From NCBI GenBank assembly GCA_933228895.1, contig OW121850.1, forward strand, positions 33,985,773 through 34,049,772: a DNA stretch of 64,000 nucleotides, written 5' to 3'. This document shows, one piece after another, positions 14,095 through 27,075 of this stretch (positions are counted from its first letter, which is position 1; every line of letters starts with the position of its first letter). The notes beneath the pieces are model-generated. The model had not been told where the DNA came from. It searched no databases and was given only the letters and a program-made list of their open reading frames with translations. The translations under genes and the position numbers were made by a program. The DNA is from Platycnemis pennipes. Taxonomy: Eukaryota; Arthropoda; Insecta; Odonata; Platycnemididae.

Positions 14095-14859
14095 ATGAAG
14101 TAGGAAATTGGACGAGACAAAAGAATTTCAATGCCGTCGTGGACAGCGAACACGGGAGAGGTTCCAACATTGTATCCAATATGCAGTTGTGGTAGACTGA
14201 AAAATGACCTAAGTGGCAATAATTTTTAAGTAAAAAAGTGCACGCTCAATGACACTATCAACACCACGTAGAATCATTTTTATGGAAGGACAATGATCAT
14301 AAACTTTTCTCAAAAATTCCTCTGAATGAGCGTTCTAAAGGATTAAATAAACTTGCGAAACCCTATTCGCTCAGTACGCTCCGCAGATCCAAGATGACCA
14401 TTGGCTGAAACAACATTAAAGTTGAGATGGGAATATTTTAACTCAACTTAACGGAGGAGAGAGGCAAGAGAATTAATCATTTACTATGAGTAATGAGTCA
14501 GATAGATGCAAAATAGGGTCCGAGGTGGAGACAGAAACGTGCTTGAATCACGTGCGGCGACTCCATGCGAACGAAAGTAGGAAGTTGAGGAAAATGGTGG
14601 AAGAGAGGTAGGGATCGGAGGAAGGGGTCGAAGTTTCTCACCTCCCACGTACCAACAAACTCTCCGGCGACGAAGGGCGATATTATTCGTCTTCCCCACC
14701 GTTGCCAAGGCGATGGGGAGATGGGGTGGAGCGACCGACCGCACGGCAGAGTTGGACAGCGATCATTGGATGAGATTTAAATGGCAGGGCCAGGAGATTT
14801 GCCTCCGCAAACTTGAAAGATGGAGATCTCAGCCGGAGATGCGGAGGGCGGGAGAGAAA

Positions 14860-14892
14860 GGGGGTGTGGGGGGAGAGATGGGGGGAGGGGGG
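14860..14892 (+). other. G-quadruplex motif
   Basis: Four G-runs of five or six (14860-14864, 14868-14873, 14880-14885, 14887-14892) are separated by loops of 3, 6 and 1 bases. This satisfies the standard intramolecular G-quadruplex pattern on the plus strand. Confidence 0.7.
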
Positions 14893-15128
14893 ATCGGAAG
14901 TGCTCACCTCACCTCTCCTCCCACCTCTCACTTCCTTCCTACATCCCCCATCCGAGACGCGCAGCTTTCGAATCTGCAGAGATGTTTCTCTCTCGGACAA
15001 TGGAATAGAACGAGACAAACCAGTTTGAGGAAGCGCACAATCTCGGTCAAAGCCCCTTCCCATCCCTCCTCGACCGCTCCGCCTTCTGAAAGTAAACGTT
15101 TTCCTTCCCCCTGATGCCTGACCCACAT

Positions 15129-15147
15129 CTCTCTCTCTCTCTCTCTT
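15129..15147. repeat. (CT)n microsatellite
   Basis: An uninterrupted CT dinucleotide run of about nine units. On the other strand it is a GA repeat of the type bound by GAGA-factor-like proteins in insects. Binding here is only a possibility. Confidence 0.85.
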
Positions 15148-15210
15148 TCCCTGGCCGCACGATAACGGTATTTTTCCCGGCCACGTGTGAATTTTGAGCT
15201 ACACACTCCG

Positions 15211-17214
15211 CGTCGTCTTTACACTATGCCGCGATTTGCAAACTACGATAAAACTCTAGGTATCGCTAATTGGCGCGACTGTTTGGGATATCGACATCTG
15301 GTCTTTTCCAGCGAAGGACGAAACCTTTAGTTGAAGGAAGAAGAAAATTGATGCGGATTACGATCCGCAATGTGTCCAAACAGTAACTGACAAATACTCA
15401 TTGGCGGGGTCAGTGCTATTCAACAAGAGTGCACATTGGTGGGCTTTCAGGGGACGTCACCGGGATCATAAACTCCCACCTGGACCTCGTTAATAAATAT
15501 TTTGACCACATTCTACGATCGTTAATGGGAAAGAAGTCAAATAGTTTTAGCGGCGACAAGTCTATAACGTGTTCTTTTAAGACGTTAAAACTAAGAATAC
15601 ATAAATGGTCATCTTCTGGAAAAATATCTCTGTTCTCTAATTTCCCGCAAATGGTTCAAAATCTTCCTTGAAATTAAGTGATTAAGTATTCATCCGTATT
15701 CACGTATATTGACTCAATTACAATGCACTGTGTCATTCACTGTAATGAGGTGCGGAAAGTAAACGTGAAACGTTGGTAAAATTGGTGTTTCTCTTAACGA
15801 CCAAACTACTCCAGACAAATTATCCAATTCACTGTAATCTCCAAAAATCCATGTAGCTGTAACTCCAAAAATCTGTAGCTTCAAAAATCATCGCCATACA
15901 TGCTTATTTACTGCTCAATCCTTCATAGTTTTTGTGACGACCAGCCTAACTTAGCCTTGAGTGTAACCGGCGTTTAAGATCGGAGTTAATATGTAAACTT
16001 TAGAGGCAGCCCTTATCTAAAGAATTGCAAGATTGTGAAAAGTGGGATTTAACAGGAAAGAGCTTTATCAATCTTATTGTTTACCAGGCACGACAATCAT
16101 TAAGCATTAGATCGGCCGGTACGACATAAACTACATTCATATACTATTTACAAGTGCCTCGGAAGATATGCTTAGACATTCCCTAAAAAAATCTATATAA
16201 GTCACTGCTCTTTCAAGATTGAGAACCAGTAAATGTTTCTTTCTGATCGCCGAAGAAATGGAAGGATACTATCACGGAGCCAGTTAGGAAGGAAGTACGT
16301 GATAAACCATTCAAGAAAATATATTATGCGCTCGGCTTTGTGGATGTTACTGAATCAATTCCTGAGAAAAATGTGACGTATGCGCAGAGTTCTATGTCCG
16401 CAAGAATTTATGACGATAGTATCGGCCATTAAGATCATATCTCCATCCAATGCCTGCGCTAGAAGAAGCAGATGTTGAAACAGAACCAAAGAATGTCCAT
16501 TAAAATTGCAAATCATTCCTCAACTTCCCCTAGACTAATGCGTTAGCATCTTTATCACCAGTGCAAATAAGTTCTCACCAATGCTTCTTAGAGCACTCAC
16601 ACCAATATAATTCACCCAGATAAAATATATAACTTTCGATAGACGAGTTTCATACATGAATTCCACCTGCTTGTTTTATTCGAGTTCAAAAATGATCCTG
16701 CTGCGTCCACTGCATTATTGCTGAAAAGTAATAATTCTGATATACCGATAACGAACAAGTTTAGTAAAATAAGATACCTTTTGTCTCATGCGTGGGCACT
16801 AAATTCAGCCACATGTTGTGCTATAATCTACGAAAGATCATATTATAATATTTCGTAGAGCGAATCTTCTACATTGAATGTTAACATGCCATCTGTTTGA
16901 CGCAAAACGGAGTCATCAACACAAAATTTGAAGTATTGGACAGCAACAAGTTTCAGCAACCGCTAACATCCTTTTTAAATTTGAATCATTGAAACGATAA
17001 ATTCAATTGACTGGCACCGTTTCCCAGCACGATCTGATCGGAAACTTCCTGGCACACGAATGTGACAAATTGGGGAACATCACTCTCCATCATAATCCAG
17101 CCCCATTTTGTCAATGGCAGCAATCTAATTATGGCTTATCAACCAAGTCGGATGTAGACTTTATTTCCTCGATTGACACGAGTTTTTTTTAACGTCTGCT
17201 CAAAAGAGAACGAG
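15211..17214. other. AT-rich non-coding DNA
   Basis: No gene is supported. At about 15838-15890 there is a short tandem of imperfect TCCAAAAATC...TGTAGCT units. Other open frames are short and unremarkable. Confidence 0.5.
15838..15890. repeat. imperfect short tandem repeat
   Basis: Three imperfect units share CCAAAAATC or TCAAAAATC followed by a TGTAGCT-like segment. The copies differ at several positions, which suggests an old local duplication. Confidence 0.45.
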
Positions 17215-17870
17215 GATTAAAATGGATCAGAGCCACACCGACCGTTCGGAAGCATAGAAACCGGAATGACGGACGGGAGATTCGCACGCGTGCGTATCCC
17301 ATTTTCTCTTTCGCACGCACGCACGCGGGCACTTGCATGCCCACGGGGCCGAGTTAATTAAGCACCGCGCCACCCACTCACGCAGTCACGATCTCCGCCC
17401 AGCGCTGTTAAGTGTCCCTTCTCATCCTTCTTTCCGGCCGGCGAGTCAATGGCGCCCGCCGCCTCGTATGCGGATGGCCAGCTGGCGGCCGGCCATTCGA
17501 CCACACCTTGAGCCTGCTCAATGCTCCCACCTCCTCCCCTTCACCTTTAACTGTAGAACACGAGCGTTGACCGGCTGCAATCGTGCGCCGGCACGTTTAT
17601 AAACACTCTGCCACGTGACAGCGGGACAGGCTCTCACTCTCTCTTTCGCTTTTCAAGTACAACTCCGAGAGTATGAAAAGGAAAGGAATGCCGGGGCTTC
17701 CACCGTCCCTTATTTCTTGCCGGCGATGCCTTGAAACTAGGTGCATTCCCGTGAGATCGCAGTCCGCGAGTTTTGCAATTGAAATGCCGAGCCAGTGCCC
17801 GCACTTGATCGGCCACTTCTGAGCGAACTTGAAGTTTGATGGGATGCCGGTGGTTACGGATGGCTATGAA
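17215..17870. other. GC-rich, CpG-containing island with possible core promoter
   Basis: This stretch is rich in CpG, with GGCCGG-type palindromes near 17434-17490 and a GCAC tandem at 17311-17327. A TTTATAAAC box at about 17596-17604 is followed by a CACGTG box at 17612-17617 and a pyrimidine-rich TCTCACTCTCTC stretch about 30 bases downstream. That is the spacing expected between a TATA box and a start site. No coding frame that I recognise follows. The promoter reading is inference with low certainty. Confidence 0.35.
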
Positions 17871-18374
17871 CTTGGGAGCAGTGTTGTAAAGGCCGGCATA
17901 AGGACATATAACTCCGGAGACTTTGCCAAAAAAAAGTCCGGAAATTCAAAATCGAATTAAGGCGGCGGCTGGAAGACAACTGGTTTCTTGTGAGCGCTGC
18001 GGAATAGAATTCTTAGCAATAAAAACGACAAATGATAATATGGAAAGAACATTTTCTTTCCATTTTATCAAGCATCGCTTCCACTCCATATCGCCGGAAT
18101 CTACAGAATTAGTAAAAAGAGTCCAACCTGAGATCAGATGATCGCAAAAAAAATAAAACCACTGATTATTATGCATATTTCCTTAGCATATATCACATTA
18201 TGTGTTAATTTATCATTATTCGATTCCTATAAGTGTATTCTTTACTTATTTTTTTTTAACATCGGATTGTAATTGTTTTAAGTATTGACCACTATTTCTT
18301 TTATATATTTATTTTGACGAGGGGTTAGATGGCAGAAGGGACAGTTTTGTCTCAATCTCGCCCCAATAAAGACC

Positions 18375-18375
<1 letters not shown>
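17871..18375. other. non-coding DNA, nothing recognised
   Basis: Two opposed open frames of about 72 and 76 codons overlap here. Neither resembles a known family. Confidence 0.45.

Positions 18376-18413
<38 letters not shown>
18376..18413. repeat. (TTA)n microsatellite
   Basis: About twelve uninterrupted TTA units. Confidence 0.93.
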
Positions 18414-18548
18414 CGCTCCCTTGCCTCAGTTACTCAAGCATGACCCTATCCTGCGAAATAATTGCCCCAGCACCTTTCTTAACGGCCGACTTTTACGATA
18501 CTGTACGGATAAACCCAAATCCACTCATGGTTGGACCTCGAAGTGAGG

Positions 18549-18563
18549 AATATGCAGCATGGT
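18549..18563 (+). repeat. target-site duplication, left copy
   Basis: AATATGCAGCATGGT is repeated exactly at 18900-18914, flanking the SINE at 18564-18899. Confidence 0.9.
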
Positions 18564-18899
18564 GGGGATCGGGTTGGTGTGGTCGCTAGAGTACTGGCCT
18601 CCAATCCCGAGGGTCCGGGTTCGATTCCCGGCAGTGGCGGATTTTTCAGTGGAAAACCGGTCCCCACTTGAGTGTCTAGTGGAGGGCATTTCAAGTTCAG
18701 TACTCCGTCCGTCGGATGGGACGTTAAGCCGTGGTCCGCTTGGCGCCTTTCGTTAAAAGTAGGCTAATGCCGACGCCGGGTTTCTCTCCACCCTTCCTCC
18801 GTTCCCTGAAAACTCCTACCATCATCCGATTACCCACCTATCCTCTATGGCGCAAATGACCTCAGCTGCCGGTCTCCTCCCCTAAATAACCAACCAACC
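18564..18899 (+). mobile_element. tRNA-derived SINE, family 2, intact copy with TSD
   Basis: A 336-bp element. Its tRNA-like head has an A-box region near 18577-18590 and a B box GGTTCGATTCC at 18618-18628. A core containing GGATGGGACGTTAAGCC follows, then a 3' end with an (AACC)-type tail. It is bounded by perfect 15-bp direct repeats, the mark of target-primed reverse transcription. Related copies lie at 44843-45138 (plus) and 46599-46892 (minus). The perfect duplication suggests a fairly recent insertion. SINEs of this kind have no protein and depend on LINE enzymes. Which LINE is not shown here. Confidence 0.9.
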
Positions 18900-18914
18900 A
18901 ATATGCAGCATGGT
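18900..18914 (+). repeat. target-site duplication, right copy
   Basis: Exact copy of 18549-18563, immediately after the SINE tail. Confidence 0.9.
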
Positions 18915-21900
18915 CTAAAATGATTTAGTGGATGGTGAGTTTATGGGTGGCAAATAAAACTCTTTTAACGAACGAAGTTAAGAGGCAGTGGACATATGTC
19001 ACAATAAAAGTAAAGTATGTGCTCACGTACATGAGTGGAGTTATGGACACGAAGGAGGATATTGATACGCCTCAATATCAGTGAAATTTCGGCCAGTTCA
19101 GGCGGACCTACGTGGGCTGAAATAGATCTTGGATGTCAACTTCAGACCATTCGTTCCTTGAAACAATAGCAACCATTAAAGGGAGGTGCTTGGAAGTTGA
19201 GGTCATTTGCATTCTCAAGGCTACGAGGGATATAATGCGAATGTGAGGAGGGTGGAGGGCTTGCGATACAGTTGGCGATAATTCACTCCCAGGTGAACTA
19301 AAAAAAATCACAATTCAAACACCCATCCGACTAGCGACATTTGAGGGTAGCGAAATAAAAGACATGGTTACGCTCGGGATTACATACATATTCATTTCTC
19401 GAGAACAAAAGCCCAAAGCGAGGGAGGCCAAAGTCTTCACTGCTGTAGCAGTGGAGTAAACTAGGCCCATACTTTGAGGGTATTACGACAGGTTTTGGCA
19501 TTGAAAAGTAGAATGATGCATATTTTGGGGCTGCCGAAAAACTATAAAAATAATAATTAAGGGTGGAAATTGGGGCAGATTCTTTGGCTGCATGCCAATT
19601 GAGTTCACTCACTGCCTTACCATCAAATTTTACTCCTAAAACTCTCTTAAAACTGAAAAAAAAACATCGTTCACCCGTGATGGGTGCAGTGATTTTTTGC
19701 CAGCCCTCAAACACGTACGTAAAAAGAGACACTGGGCTGGAAATATTATGAGAATTCCTACAGCATCAATGGCTTCAGCAGTACCGGTTTTACAAAGTGT
19801 CAAGAAACTTGATAAATATGTCACCTACCGATTATCGAGAAGAATTTTCTACTGAATCAGATTCCAAATTGACAATTTAGGTGCTTCGCTTCGTAAAAAA
19901 GGTTGTAGATGTTGAAGCCATGTCGCCAAGGTGCCTACCAACATCACTGTTTCCAGCGTGAAATTCGCTTCAAACTACAATTGAAATATTCATATACTCT
20001 AAATAAGGCGTAGTATAATGGCGTAGGAAAGATTAAAAATAAAACCACTGTGAGGAACAATAACTGAGTCACAGCTAAAGCATGGAATCCTACAGTGGGC
20101 CTTTCAACTAGCCTTATTAGTATGTCATAAAGTACAGAGTTTCATAAAATTGATATGACTTCTGAGGAAAAAAGGGCCACAAGCCCTTACAGCATGGGCC
20201 ACCTAAAAAAATTCCTCACCAGGTATATTCAGTTTCTGAAGCTATTCTCTATATATTGATTTAATTTTTCAACGAAAAATATTTCGATAAGCAGAAAGTT
20301 GCAGATTCAAAATTCAGAAAGACTTTGGATAATTCGAAATTTGTTTCTTTTGTTGCTTTAAGTAATTGGGAAAGTTGATATAGATAGCTAATAAAATGTC
20401 GTGATCGTGCACAAATGCCTCAGTGGTTGCAGCATCTTACCGTAACAATCGAAATCCAACAGTGAATTTAGGACATCGATATCCAGCGATGGCAAAGTGA
20501 GCGGTTTTACAGTCCACCCTGAATTTAAAAACTTTATTGGTGCATTTTCAAAGCGATTAGTGGTTCTCAGTGGACCACATTTCCCACGCATGCCGTCAGT
20601 CGGTGACATAAAAAAAGACATTCAAGAGAAATCAGCTCCAAACTGAACGAAGTGCGAATGTGTGCGAGGCCACGATATATTTTTCCCTTCCATTTCTATT
20701 CACGTTTTTGTATTTCTGCAAGAGTTTGCTGGCCCAAAAAAAATCTTAATGAAAGGGCCGGCATAATTCACCTGTGAGGAGTATGCGCTTATGACAGCCG
20801 ATATCCTTCAATGGCTGAGAAAAATTGCTGAGGGGGATAAGCTGACTTTTTAGGCGGTGGAAAGGGTCAAGAAGGGGAAACATGAAAAAGAGAGTGCAAA
20901 GAAATAGACAGCCGAAAATCAGTAACTGTCAGCCCGTAAGCTCGAGCAATTCACTTCTGGACGAAATTAAGACAACCGACGGGCCTCGCTGCTTAAGATA
21001 GCCTTACCACTACTTGCGACGAAGAGCCTGAAGGGCTTTCTGAATTCTTACAATTCTTACATCACAATGTGACACACTCAATCTTCCCTCACACAGATGA
21101 ATTTTAAATAACCTTAGCTGTGCTTCACTATTCTTGAAGCTAGTTACTTTTTAAAGATGAAAGTCTTCTAATTATAGCAGTCAATATTTAATTAGCGGGA
21201 AACGAATAACCATTTCCATTAAGTTATTTGCGCTCAAAAACTTTCCAAGAGTGAAGAGCTATGACTGAGAATCAGCTAATTATGCTTTTAAAGCCACAGT
21301 TTCTGGTTAACACCAGCGACTCATACAAATCCTTCCATTTGTTCTTCCTCATTTCCAATTTATTTTTTGTGAGAAGGAAAGTTGTGACTCCCACTTCTCA
21401 TCGTATCGGGTCATTTCCTGGTGAACAGTTGGTGAACGGCCAGAGATTCCGAAATCTGTTAATAGGAAAACTCGAATGGCATAACAAGACAAACTCTTCT
21501 ATCCTTGAAAATAATTACTATTGGATCAAAATTAGGGAAACAAAGTCACGTCATATGTATGTGCAAATATTTTAACTGGCTTTAAGCGCGAATTTATCCG
21601 GAACGTATTCAATATGATAGTATTTATACCCCAACGCAAGAATATCGAGTATAAATTTGCCTGAGAATATGGTTTCCTATATTGAGAATCTGACCATGAA
21701 CCTTCCGAGCCAATAATCAGATCCCTGTGCTACCAAGTACCTACCTATTATACATCTCTAAAACTTCCCAATCTCTACTCCACTCAAGTTTTCTTTGCAA
21801 TTGAGTCACACGTGGGTCTGCGCACTCAATGATATAGTTGATCAGTCGCAAGGGAATCTAAGTATCGTTTTTAAAATTCCATTTCCTCATACATAGAAAG

Positions 21901-22859
21901 GTAAGTAGCCCACTATGTACCAAAAGCTAAGCATATGCATCATAAAATTTGAATAAATACGAACTTTTCTCGCATTTTTCGCCATGCAAGGGTAGTCCAA
22001 AATTTTGAACAGAATTTACGTAGCAGTCTATTTTCCATTTAAGCTTTGTTTTAAACTAAGAGAGATGCTCAGCTTCATACCACCATAATTTAATTTTTTT
22101 TGTTTTCATTCACGTATTAGCTGTATTAAGCAAATATGAGGTGAATATGCCAGGACGTTGACCTTCATTAGATCAAATAACCACGAACTTTACACACAAA
22201 CTCCTATTAGCAAACACGATAAACATCGTCAACTGAATTTAATCTTGTTTTGATTAAGATGACGTAATAATTTATAAATAATACTGAAATTCAAATACTT
22301 AAAAAGTTCAGTTAATCTACATTTGAAGCATTCTACACTACAGAACTTCTCTTACAGGTGACGTGACAATCGATTACATGAATTCTTAAAAGCAACTAAA
22401 AATACCGAGAGGTCATACACATATACGGGAGCAAAGATTAATTCCAATTATCCAGATAACCATCCTATTAAGATATAACAGTTTGATTCTTTAAATAAAA
22501 TAATGGATTGATAGGAGCCCCAAATTTAATAATGGGATAATTTTGAGACGTACGCTTTTCTAGATTAGGTCAAAATAAACAAAAACGATTGGAGTGAAAT
22601 TTTCCGTTGTTGTGGCCAACAGACTTAGTGGTTTACAGTTATCGCCAAGAAAAAAAATCAATTACCCATGCAATGAACGCGAACCTCCGACAGGATTAAA
22701 AGAAATATATGTTCCCAAACCATTGCTGTTACCATCAAGACAAACGGTCATTTATGCTTTAATTGTTTTGATTCAAACCAGGCACAATTTTATGACCAGA
22801 AGACAATGGCGCGATCATTCTTACGGCTTTTTTTATGTAAGTATGTCGGAGCGATGACT
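18915..22859. other. AT-rich non-coding DNA
   Basis: No gene is supported. The longest open frame, minus 19331-19732 (133 codons), has no recognisable domain, signal peptide or splice context. Other frames are shorter. No repeat could be assigned. Confidence 0.5.
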
Positions 22860-23480
22860 CGGAGGAACGCAATCCTGGCATTAATCTAGAGATAGATGGC
22901 CGATACACGTCAGCTCGAAGAAAGTAAGACGAGGACCCCCGCCCCCAATCACCCAATCACTGATTTCCCCCACCCACCACACTGACGTACGCACGCACGC
23001 CTCGCTTCGAGCACGCACCGAAACACCTTCGCCACCTTTCACTTCCTCCGCCCGCCCCTCCCCTTCTACATCACTCTCTCCCCATCCCCTCCTACCAACA
23101 CGGATTCCCCCCCCCCCGCCCCCTCTTCCCCCATCGCCCCCCACAAAATCCCACCTCCGCCACGACTTCCCTCAAACCATTCCTCACTCTCCTCCGAGAC
23201 TCCCGCTCACTCGCTCTCCGCTTGACCTCAATACCTCTTAACCTTGGCCATCACCCGACGGACGATTTTATTTTATTTTTTCTTCCTTTTCGACAGCGAG
23301 AAGAAGAATCCCTCGTCGGGGGAAGGAGCGCGACAGGCAGGCACGAACAAGGATGGGATGGGTGACTTCTCCCACGGGGGAGAAGGGGCAGAAGCTCTTT
23401 TCGAACGTGTCGATAACGCGGCGGGTGGGAGGAATGGGTTTGAATTGCAGGAGTGAAGGGCTAAATAAGGGATGCTGTCT
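22860..23480. other. C-rich, CpG-containing island
   Basis: The plus strand is strongly C-rich from about 22930 to 23230 and contains a short GTACGCACGCACGCC tandem. Beyond 23290 the composition becomes G-rich. Open frames on either strand look like low-complexity translations and not proteins. The strand asymmetry and C-runs favour non-B DNA. The island may be regulatory. Confidence 0.5.
23107..23142 (-). other. G-quadruplex / i-motif sequence
   Basis: The plus strand has C-runs of 11, 5, 5 and 6 (23107-23117, 23119-23123, 23128-23132, 23137-23142) separated by loops of 1, 4 and 4 bases. The minus strand is therefore a strong G-quadruplex candidate. Confidence 0.75.
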
Positions 23481-25911
23481 CCGTTTCGTGATGGACGAGT
23501 GTTGAAAGAATGGCTTCGTTCGAGGATGAGGTGGAGACCTCCAAGAAGGGCTCCCTTATCCTGGTCGCCGACTCAAAAAATAATCGCAAGCTCCCCTGTG
23601 AACAGGAAAGAAATAACTCTCCTGAAAAAGTGGTCATTAGAGAAGCGAGGATCTATCTGGCGCACGTAAAATGGCATTTCTGGCGAGCGGAGAAGCAAAA
23701 AAAGAACATTTGCTGAAGATGTAAGCTCAATAGCTACAAACCTCACCATTAAGACTATTAAAGGATCCTAAATTTACGTTCTCATTTCCAAGCATTCCAA
23801 GGTTTAAAAGTTTAAATTTTGTGTTTAGAATCAAGGTAATGTCTATCTTGTGAAACAACCACCTGAAATTAGGAAGTTACGCTTTTGATCATTAAAAAAA
23901 TTAATCAAAATATAGAACTTCATCCCAAACTTTCACGAACATTTATTGGATAATCCCATTACTCCAACATAACACAATGCCAAGGCATTGATCTTGACGA
24001 AACAGTCGTGAACATCAGACCTCACGATCACTATGTAATTAACTAGAACTATAATGAAGGAAATAAGTGAAAAACGTGACGACAAAATAAACAGCTAATT
24101 TCAATAGCGCTGATGATTTTTTCAACTATCCTTGAACTTAAATTAGTAATGGACCATGGGGAAAATTGGCACAAAAAATAATTTCTACGGACAATGGCGT
24201 GGATAATTTGAAGCTTCAAAACATATTTAAAAATCAAGGAAGCCTTAGCTAGACCTGACGGGCCTGCATTCCAAAGATGATATCGTCACGAATCAAGCCG
24301 CTTAATTAGAAGCGGCTAGACGAAAGTGAACGTACATGCTATATACGTAATAACATAATGACAAGTACTGTTGTAATCCAGTGGTACTCCCAAGCAGCAA
24401 TCTTCAATTTTAACCACTACCTTCCGCATTCTGCGAAAGAATTCATCCATTCACACAATCCACGCCATTATGACGGCGTGAGACTTATTTTTCCCTTCGA
24501 GGTCAAATCGATCTTTCCAAAAAATTCGTTTTTTATTCCGAAATGGCAATTGTAAAGGGTCATTTGGGTGTCTGCACGTTTCCCTCCTTCCCTCTCTCTT
24601 TCTCCCCACTCCCCTTCACCTGCTCGTGAAACAATATTTTTTTAGGGCGTCGCTGCATTTTCCACTCAGATTAGAGAACGCAGCGGTCTTTTTACGTATT
24701 TTCCGTTTTCAGTCAGCTCAAGCGTAACGGTTTCAAATAACACAATGGCTGCCAGTCCCGTCATTCCCGTTATATTGGATATAGCACGCAACGCCTATCA
24801 TGAATATTTTAAGTTCCATGAAATAAACTGAAGTAAATTCTATCGGTTTTGCATTTAAATTACAATCGCTAATTATGTGAACCACACCTTGTTGGTGCAG
24901 CCGTAGTGCCTTATTGGTCTCAATACTTGACTAGCTACCGGAGAGTGACGGGTGGACAAACACGTGATATCGCATGCAATGGCGTAAACACAGATGGCGT
25001 AAGCTCTTATTAATTGTATACGACGATTGTAGCTTTATGCAATTAACAGTAAACTTACAAATAATTAACCGATCTATTATACAATCTACAGCGAACATAT
25101 TGATACAATATTGGTAATTGAGCTCTCGTCTCTTTTGCTAGAGTTTTTAGAACTAACGCTAAGTTCGCCAAAATACCCAAGATTATTAACAAAAAGTCAT
25201 TATGAACAAAAAAATTGGAAATTTGTGAGAAGTAAAGATAAAATTTTGCCGCAAAATGTGCTTTTGAAATACTCTTCATGTGAATCACCTATTTAAACAG
25301 CGTATTAAGGCTTCACAGATTTCTGAAAAAATTATTTTTTATCATAACAGTCAGATCATATACTTCGTCACAAAGGCTCTGTTTTATAAGTATACCTACC
25401 TTCCAAAATTTTGCACTCAAATTGTTCATAATTTGAAGGATGAGTTTAGTTTTATGTATCTGCATGCACTGGCACATCATTGCATTAGTGTTTAAGATTG
25501 AAAAGGTTATTTAAAAAGTAACATTGTAACAGCTTTTTATAAAACTCGAAAAGTTTCTTCGATTCCTTTCAAGTCACAATGGCGAGCTCAGAGTATTGAA
25601 GCTGATCGGAAATTGTGGTCATGGGTCAATAGACCCAAAAGACATTTACGTCTTCCTTTATAAGAGGCATAAAAAATACTCATTTTTATTACTCGTCGCA
25701 GATCCTGATGTAAGTTTCATTTTTTTATGGCGAAAAAGAGGGTATAGAGAAGAAAGGTGAGTATGACTGTAACGCGGAGAATTAAAGTCGAAAAGGTTTT
25801 ATAAACATATTCATGGATGAAGACTTATTCATCCATCATCGTTTGTTGTCGAATGGCTGCAGTCATAGCTTATTGAATCATATACACACTCAAACGTATT
25901 AAATTGGTATT
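23481..25911. other. AT-rich non-coding DNA
   Basis: No gene is supported. A perfect 8-bp-stem GC hairpin lies at 24296-24317. Around 24890-24960 there is a faint resemblance to a tRNA-like SINE head, but it lacks a usable B box. Confidence 0.5.
24296..24317. repeat. short GC-rich perfect hairpin
   Basis: AGCCGCTT and AAGCGGCT flank the loop AATTAG. It stands out in an AT-rich context. No function is assigned. Confidence 0.5.
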
Positions 25912-27075
25912 ATTATTAGTTTTCCACCGGTGAATGTAGGTCTACATGGGCATTTCGCTCATCCCACCAAGTCTACATTTCTCAAGATGTCCCTCTTTAG
26001 CCTCCGATCATTCTATCCAAACTCCGCGTTCTTCTCCTTCCTCTTCCCCGCTTACCCAACATTCTTCCTCAATCCTTTCAATCCCTTTCAAAACACCATC
26101 ACCCTTCATTACCTTCTCCATCCACACTTTCAGCCTTCTCCTAATTTCCTCTATCAAATTTCTTTCCTCTTATCCTTACTCTAGCGCTTCCCTTCACCCT
26201 CCTTTCGACCCACTTTACTTCCTCCGTCCGTTTTCACAACCACATCTCAAAAGCCCTAAGTCTATTTTTATCTTATTTCCTTAAAGCTCATGTGTCCACG
26301 TCAAAGAGTGCTACGTTCCATATTAAACCTTTCACTAATCTTTTCTTTACTTCCCAAATCAACGTCCCTGTCACACGTCTACGAGTCAATGTTTCTTTCG
26401 TCAATGCAATTTTCCTTCTGCCTTCAATGCTGATATATCCCTTTTCCTCCAGCACATTACCTTGATGCCTAAATTTCTCCATCTGTTCCCGCTTCTGCCA
26501 TCCTACTTTTACATTTAAACTGGCCCTTTTCGTTCTTGAAAATATCATTACTTTTGTTTTCTTGTGATTTAACTTCATCCCGAATCTTTCACACTGTCTT
26601 TGTAAAATATATAGTATTTTCTAAGCCCTGTGCTGACCGGCTGACTAGAACTACTGGTAAGTCTCCGCGAACCACACCGATTTTATCAATTTTCCCCAAT
26701 TCTACCTTCCACCTACTGATCATCCCAAGCCTCCCTCACTATTTCCTCCGAGCATATGTTAAAAAGTACCGGCGATAATTGACAGTCCTATCTAAATACT
26801 CTCCCTATTGTCGCCCAATCCGATTCTCCATCAGCTACTCTCACTTGCGCCTTCTGTTCCATTATTAAATTCTGGAGCAGTCTCCTGTCTCTCCAGTCTA
26901 CTCCCATCTTCTACAATATTTCCATTAACCTCTCCCCCCTCACTATTTCGAACGCCTTTTCGGAATCAACAAAAGACGCGAATAAATCCTGATTATATAC
27001 TTGGCTCCTTTATCCAGTATTTTCGTCACTGTAATTGCATCTCGAGTGGCACTTCCCTTGCGAACTCAAAACAAG
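25912..27075 (-). pseudogene. LINE reverse transcriptase remnant (minus strand)
   Basis: Read on the minus strand from about 27075 downwards, this holds the reverse transcriptase of a non-LTR retrotransposon in several frames. In order it shows GSATRDAITV, FVDSEKAFE (motif A region), LMEIL then MGVDWRDRRLLQNLIMEQ, VADGESDW, LSPVLFN (motif B region), EEIVREAWDDQ, MKLNHKKTKVMIFSRTKRA and NVKVGWQKREQ. It ends with VKKRLVKGLIWNVAL. A further stretch resembling GRGRRRTRSLDRMIGG sits near the 3' end, which closes at an ATT/TAA-rich tail at about 25912. The active-site FADD box reads FAET, and there are several in-frame stops, so it is inactive. The longest clean piece is 26288-26578. It is 5' truncated with no endonuclease domain. 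The clade is not certain. Confidence 0.85.

Larger units (their letters stand above)
14480..15210. other. GC-rich, purine/pyrimidine-asymmetric island
   Basis: A G-rich tract on the plus strand (about 14830-14900) is followed by a C/T-rich tract and a (CT)n run at 15129-15147. Open frames up to 147 codons occur on both strands without any recognisable domain. CACGTG boxes lie at both ends (14549, 15182). Candidate regulatory island, exact role unknown. Confidence 0.5.

Noticed and set aside
19331..19732. 133-codon minus-strand frame
   Set aside because: No domain, no neighbouring exon or promoter evidence. The length is compatible with chance in 64 kb over six frames.
24885..24965. Faint similarity to the family-1 SINE head
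   Set aside because: No B box and no body similarity. Likely chance.
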